A stretch of DNA of 64,000 nt, from NCBI GenBank assembly GCA_026018925.1, contig JAKSZU010000009.1:38895194-38959193 (forward strand). Reading direction: 5' to 3'. A program made the position numbers and the translations under genes. The notes under the pieces were generated by a model that was given only the letters and a program-made list of their open reading frames with translations, made no database searches and was not told where the DNA came from. Origin of the DNA: Tupaia tana (taxonomy: Eukaryota; Chordata; Mammalia; Scandentia; Tupaiidae). Within the stretch, counting starts at the first letter, position 1. The number at the start of each line of letters is the position of its first letter. Below are positions 58,939-64,000 of the stretch, one piece after another.

Positions 58939-59203
58939 TTTCCTTTTTTTTTTTTTGGAGAGGTTTTTGCTACAGAGCATATATGCTCACCAGAAAGACA
59001 GAGACAAGAAACAGAAATCAAGAAATCACTCCCCAGGGGGGATGGCCATGCCGCCATCCCTTCTTCTCCATTCTCCTCTCGGGATCTTGGGCATGCAAAC
59101 ACATGAGCCCAGAGTGAGTTTAAGCCACTGGGTTTGGCACTCGAACTGTGGTTGACCACATGGGAGTCCAGTGACATAGCCATTACGCCAACTGCTGGTC
59201 CCA
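58939..59203 (-). mobile_element. SINE-A, young antisense copy
   Basis: TSD ATTTGTAGTTATTTTTCT exact, 18 bp (58921-58938, 59204-59221). Confidence 0.95.
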
Positions 59204-59254
59204 ATTTGTAGTTATTTTTCTATTCTTCACGTGGAAGCTTAGTGACTTTTTCTT

Positions 59255-59507
59255 TTATTGGAGAGATTTTTTTTCTATAGGGCCTGTGTACTCGTCATAG
59301 AGGCAGAGAGAGAGAAAATGAGAAGTAACCCTCCAAGGGGGGATGGCCATGTTGCAATCTCTTCTCCTCCATTTTCCTCTCAGGATTTTGGGCATGCACA
59401 CATACACATGTCCACAGTGAGTTTCAAACCGTTACGTCTAGGACTAGAACTGTGGTTGGCCATGTGGGAGTCCAGTGCCTCAACCACTATGCCACCTGCT
59501 GGCCCCA
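59255..59507 (-). mobile_element. SINE-A, older antisense copy
   Basis: GGAGAGATTTTTTTTCTATA start and GCCACCTGCTGGCCCC end. Only about 50 bases from the previous SINE. Confidence 0.88.
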
Positions 59508-60314
59508 TCTTTATTCTTTTCTAGCACATATATACAATTATATAAATTTTCCTTTAAGCACTGATTTGCTATGTCTCATAGATTTTGATTAGTTGTATTT
59601 GCTTTGTTTTTTTAGTTTAAGATATATTTTTTAAATTCCTCTTGAGATTTTTTTCTTTGATCCATGTTTCATTTAGAATTGTATTGTTCAATCTCCAGGT
59701 GTTTTGAGATTGCTCAGTTGTCATTCTCTTACTGATTTCTGTAGCCTGACACCAGGCATTGCATGATTTCTACTCTTTTGAATTTGTTAAATTGTGTTTA
59801 ATGGTAAAAAATGTGATCTTTTTGTGAATGTTCTATGTAAACTTGAAAAACATCTATTTTTCTGTTGTTGAGTGGAGTAGTCTATAGATGCCAATTATAT
59901 TCACTAGATTAGTGGTCTTTTAAACTTCAACTACAGTTTTACAGATTTTACCTACTTGATCTGTTCATTTTTTGACATAAGAGTGTTGAATTCTTTAACT
60001 ATAATAGCAGATTCATTGATTTTTGATGGTACTATCAATTTTTACCTTACATATTTTGATGATCTGTTGTTAGGCACATAGAGTTGAGGACTAATGTATA
60101 TTCTTGAAGAATTGGCCTTAATATCTCTGTGTAATGCCCCTCTTTATTTCTGATAACTTTCCTTTCTCTGAAATCTGTCTAAAATAATGTAACTACTTCC
60201 ACTTTCGTTTGATTAGTGTTAGCATGGAATAACATTTGCTACTCATTTACTTTTAATCGATAATATATGTGTCTCTACCTAACATGGATTTATTTTCTTT
60301 TTGAAAGCTTACTT

Positions 60315-60530
60315 ATTTCTTTCTTTCTAGAGAGAGAGACAGAGAGAGAGAGAGATACCACCAATAGAGGTAATCCCTTTTCCTCCATTCTCTTCTTGGA
60401 ATTTTGGGCATGCATGCATGCGTGCACATATGTCCGGTGTGAGTTTAAAGCCACCAGGTCTGGGACTCGAACCGTGATCAAGTACGTGAGAATCCAGCGA
60501 CCTAGCCATTCTGCCATCTGGTAGACCCAT
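60315..60530 (-). mobile_element. SINE-A, antisense, internally shortened
   Basis: GA-rich run, then TCCATTCTCTTCTTGGAATT, GGGACTCGAACCGTGATC. The CCCCAGGGG segment is missing. Confidence 0.85.
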
Positions 60531-60961
60531 CTTTGTTCCTACTTTTGTCTTCTGCTCTTTTACTGACTTTAGTTACTTTATTTGAGCATTTTATGTTATT
60601 ACATTTTCTTTCCTTTCTCAGTACATACTATACCTTTTTGTTTTTACTTATTTAGTTCTTACCTCACGATTTGCATTATATATAACAATTAGTCAAAATC
60701 TACTTTTAAATAATGTTATACTGCTCCTTAAGTAGTATAAGTACCTTATAATAACAAAAAAAACATAATTGTTGCTATTATTATTTTAAGCAAACTCTTA
60801 TCTGTTAGGTCAATTAAGAATAAAAACAATAATTTTTTTAAAATTTTACTCTCATTTATTCTCTCTTTGATATGTTCTTCTGCTTTTAATGTACACCTAA
60901 ATTTCTTTCTTTCTTTCTTTTTTTTTTTTTTCTGTAGGATGCATGAGAAATTACCTCCCAG

Positions 60962-61253
60962 GGGACCAGCAGTTAGCATAATGGCTATGTTGCTGACCTC
61001 CCATGTAGTTGACTGCGGTTGGAGTTCTGGACTGGTGGCTTAAACTCACGCCAGGCGCATGTGCGTGCGTGCCCAGGATCCTGAGAGGACAGTGGAGGAG
61101 AAGGGATTGCAGTGTGGCCATCTCCCCTGGGGGGTGATTTCTCACTTTCTGTCTCTCTGTCTCCCTCTGTCTTTCTGGTGAGCGCACGCGCCCTATAGTA
61201 AAAGAAAAAAAAAAAAAAAAAAAACTCTCCAAAAAAACATTTTTAAAAAAGAA
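60962..61253 (+). mobile_element. SINE-A, young sense copy nested in a SINE
   Basis: TSD GAAATTACCTCCCAG / GAAATTAAATCCCAG. The A tail occurs before and after ACTCTCC. Confidence 0.93.
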
Positions 61254-61375
61254 GAAATTAAATCCCAGGAGGGATGACCATGTCGCAATTCCTTCTCTTC
61301 GATTCTCCTCTTGAAGTTTTGGGCACACAAGCACACACTCTTGGTTTGAGTTTCAAGTCAGTGGGTTAGGGATTT

Positions 61376-61641
61376 TTTTTTCTTTTTTTTTGAGAGATTT
61401 TTGCTATAGGGCGCCTGCACTCGCCAGAAAGGCAGAGAGAGACAGAGAGACAGAAAGCAAGAAATCACCCCCCAGGGGGGATGGCCACGCTGCAATCCTT
61501 TCTCCTCCATTCTCTTCATGGGATCTTGGGCATGCATGGACACGCACCAGGTGTGAGTTTAAGCCGCCGGGTCCAGGACTTGAACCGTGGTCGACTACAT
61601 GGGAGTCCAGTGACATAGCCATTACGCTAACTGCTGGTCCC
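61376..61641 (-). mobile_element. SINE-A, young antisense copy nested in the same SINE
   Basis: TSD AGGGATTT (61368-61375, 61642-61649). Forms an inverted pair with 60962-61253. Confidence 0.93.
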
Positions 61642-61814
61642 AGGGATTTGAACTGTGGTCAGCCTTAGTCAGCACTCCACCTCCTGGTCCCATACATGTG
61701 AATTTCTGACCTGTCATGCTCCTTTCTCTCTGCAATTTCTTTTAACATTTCTTGTAAGATATGTCTATTGGCAACTAATTATCTTAATTTTTATCTCTTT
61801 TACAAAGTCTTTAA

Positions 61815-62045
61815 GACAGCACCAACAGATGGACTAATGGTTATGTCACTGGACTCTTGTGTAGTTGACTGCGGTTCAAGTCCCTGACCTGGTGGCTTAA
61901 AAAACTCACACCTGGCACGTGTGCATGCATGCCCAAAATCCCAAGAGAAGAATGGAAGAGAAGGCAAGTGTACAGGCACTATAGCAAAAATCTCTCTCTC
62001 AAAAAATAAATAAACATAAAAGAAAAGAAAAGAAAAAGAAAAAGA
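61815..62045 (+). mobile_element. SINE-A, sense copy missing the CCCC/CT-rich middle
   Basis: Head and middle are present up to GAATGGAAGAGAAGG, then the sequence jumps to GTGTACAGGCACTATAGC. Short TSD around AAAGTCTT; (GAAAA)-type tail. Confidence 0.88.
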
Positions 62046-62461
62046 AAGTCTTCATGATTAATTTGGAAGGATAATTTTACATTTTATGGGGTACAGGATT
62101 GTAGGTTGATAGTCTTTTCCTCTCTAAACTTGTAATCTTTCATTCTACTCTCTTCCTGATTTGCTTTGGTTTCTGAGAAGTCACATGTAATTCTTATCTG
62201 TGTTCTGTTAAAGTAAGTTTGCTTGTTTTAACCTATGGATTCTTTCAGGATTATTTCTTTATCTGTGATGTTTTGCAATTTGAATGTGATATGTATAGGA
62301 ATACTTTTTTGGCCTTTTATCCTGCTTGGTATTTGCTGAGCTTCCTCATCTGTGGTTTGGTATCAAACATTAAATGGGAGAAACTTTCAGTCATTGTTAT
62401 TTTAAATATTTCTTCTGTTCCTCTCACCTTATTTTCTCCTTCCTGTATTCCAGTACTTGTA

Positions 62462-62599
62462 TGAGGAACCTACCAAAATATTCATGGAAAAATGGAATTA
62501 AAGTACAAGTTTCTTTGGAGCAAAAAGTTTTTGAAATCCATATGTAGTTTAATTTTTTCATAGTAAGTATTTTCCATGAACTTTTTTGAAGACCCTTGA
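62462..62599 (+). mobile_element. Small mariner-like MITE, copy 3
   Basis: Flanked by TA (62460-62461, 62600-62601). Right end CCATGAACTTTTTTGAAGAC is the inverted repeat of the left end (ATTCATGG side). Inserted in the L1 5' part. Confidence 0.65.
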
Positions 62600-64000
62600 T
62601 ATGTTACACCTTTTGTAATTGTTGCACAGTTTTTGGATATTCTGTCTTTCCTCAGCTATGCCCAGTCTGCTAACAAGCCTATTTAAAGCATTCTTTAAGT
62701 TTGTTACAGAGTTTTTGACCTCTAGCATCTCTTCTTATTCTTTCTTGAAATTTCCATCTCTCTTCTGTTCTTGAATATTGTCTGCTTTATCCTTTAGTGA
62801 CTCTAGTGTATTAATTATAGCTGTTTTAAATTCCCTGTCTAATAATTCCAAATCCCTGCCATATCTGAGTGTGAGTCTGATGCTTGCTTTGTCTCTTCAA
62901 GCTGTGGTTTTTACTTTTTAGTACACCTTGTAGTTTCTTCTTAATACTGGGTCTTAATGTACTAGGTTAAAGGAACTGCTGTAAATATACCCTTAGTGAT
63001 GTGGTGGTAAATTACTAAAGTAATGTGGGAGAGTGGAATAGTCCAATGATTAAACTCCGGTCTTTTCATGAGTGTGTACTTCTGTAGTGTGTACTTTAGA
63101 ATTGTTTCTTAATTTTGTATTTTTTTCTCTCCTTCATGGTGCAGGATCATAGAGAGGCAGGAAGTGAGTATTCACTTTCTTCTAGGTCATTTAGGCTCTG
63201 ATGAAACCCCTGTGGATAGACTCACGTTAAGCAGTTTCACCTAAGAACAGGACATGTTAGAGAGATTGGTATGCTCCGGTATATTTCAAAATGGCCACAT
63301 TTTCTGTACCTTTGCCAGAAGCACAAAGTACTTGTTTCTCAATATTCACTATGAGAACCAGTCTGAGCTTTTGGAAGTAAAACTTAGAAAACTGTAATCC
63401 CTAAACTGAGTCTCCTTGGAGTTTTAGACCTTTGGATTTGTCCAGCCTAAGCCACTGGACATTTGTTAATTATAATTTGGGTTTTCCTACCCTAGTTCTA
63501 GCATTCATGGAAGTTTCTTATGGGTTTCTGCTTTGGCGAGTTGTAATTCTCTGTATTCCCCTGTCTCTATTCAATTTAAGGGGCAGCAGTTTACCCTGTG
63601 AACCTCACTTTTCTTACAAATTTAAGAAACATTATTGATTCTTTTAGTTTGTCACACTTTGTATTGTTAGCAAAGAGTGATGACTGCCAATGTTCTTACT
63701 GTTGGACTGGACAAGTTCTGTGATTTTTATCCTTACTTTTCACTATTAATATGTCTCGGTGATTTCCTTTTACTCAGTGATATTGCGTATTTTGAGGCTC
63801 AGTTCAGGCTAACTTTCAGTGCTTCTTTTTTCAGAGTTCTCCAAATAAAACTTTTTAAACAAGTTTAATTAGGCTTTTTTGTTCCAGTAGAATTTCTTGA
63901 ATACTTTAAAATGTTAGGTGGAAAACTATTCAGTCTTTCCTGAAGTTATTTAATCATGCAGTTTCCTATCTCTGCCAAACTTGAAATCATCGTAGGAGGC

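Larger units (their letters stand above)
60915..61690 (-). mobile_element. Old SINE (antisense) split by two young SINEs
   Basis: Host pieces 60915-60961, 61254-61375 and 61642-61690. They read in order from tail to head, ending ACCTCCTGGTCCC. Confidence 0.85.
54712..64000 (-). mobile_element. Old near-complete L1, antisense, with many insertions
   Basis: From left to right: 3' UTR (AAGCAGTTTTAGATTGACAA, 54727), ORF2 C-terminal half (55212-57250), reverse transcriptase (FxDD codons as complement of ATGTCATCTGT at 57310-57320), ORF2 N-terminal half to 60300, and the 5' side with ORF1-like and 5' UTR sequence (61700-64000; for example AGTGATGTGGTGGTAAATTA). All frames are broken. It continues past the window edge. 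Inserted SINEs and one MITE are listed separately. Confidence 0.8.

Overview
The window looks like gene-poor, repeat-saturated nuclear DNA of a placental mammal. I find no intact host protein-coding gene. Nearly everything recognisable is transposon-derived: about 50 copies of a tRNA-derived SINE, two full-length copies of an ORF1-only LINE (half-LINE, HAL1-like), several old L1 remnants, a decayed gammaretrovirus-like provirus, a solo class II LTR, MaLR/MLT-type LTRs, small DNA transposons, faint L2/MIR relics and a truncated U4 snRNA pseudogene. The dominant SINE (called SINE-A here) has a pol III A-box/B-box head, a GC-rich middle, a CT-rich stretch, a conserved end reading CCTATAGCAAAAACC, and an A tail. 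It fits none of the primate, rodent, carnivore, ruminant, bat or afrotherian SINEs I know. My best guess is the colugo (Dermoptera) CYN family, but that is inference. A second, less frequent SINE (SINE-B) has a different head (GATGCTCTGTGAGGC type).

Layout. 1-3300: SINE end, antisense L1 and HAL1 copy A (minus strand, intact 331-codon ORF1, perfect 15-bp target-site duplication, TSD). 3560-13360: one antisense L1 broken by SINEs, by a SINE that itself holds a 630-bp solo LTR, and by a 5.07-kb provirus (6269-11341, minus) that kept LTRs, PBS, PPT and parts of gag and env but lost the rest of gag and all recognisable pol. 13624-13720: U4 fragment between 17-bp direct repeats. 16560-20020: two sense L1 3' fragments. 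21530-23067: MaLR-type LTR split by four SINEs. 26186-30230: deep nest (hAT-like relic > MER2-like element > two SINEs and HAL1 copy B > SINE). 33500-34680: sense L1 3' end. 37690-38260: possible MER5 relic holding two SINEs. 41000-48290: L2, MIR and MLT relics. 54712-64000: near-complete old antisense L1 carrying about ten SINEs and a small DNA transposon.

How the parts relate. TSDs resolve the insertion order in many places, so the window reads as a stratigraphic record: old L1, L2, MIR and MER elements, then LTR elements and HAL1, then SINE-A. The most informative observation is that the two HAL1 copies differ in the 5' region by exactly one 313-bp segment with GT...AG borders and a strong pyrimidine tract. 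This suggests copy A came from a spliced RNA.

Stretches where I recognise nothing, apart from items listed separately: 13721-13989, 14461-14875, 15175-16163, 20023-20600, 20897-21529, 23073-25249, 25491-25616, 25902-26185, 32022-33081, 35008-36164, 36421-36977, 37196-37690, 38260-39200, 39691-39898, 40666-40999, 41521-42274, 43001-44003, 44786-45344, 48291-49308, 49586-49982, 50870-51304, 51556-52487, 52826-53786 and 54379-54711. They are AT-rich, probably ancient sequence with no convincing exon.
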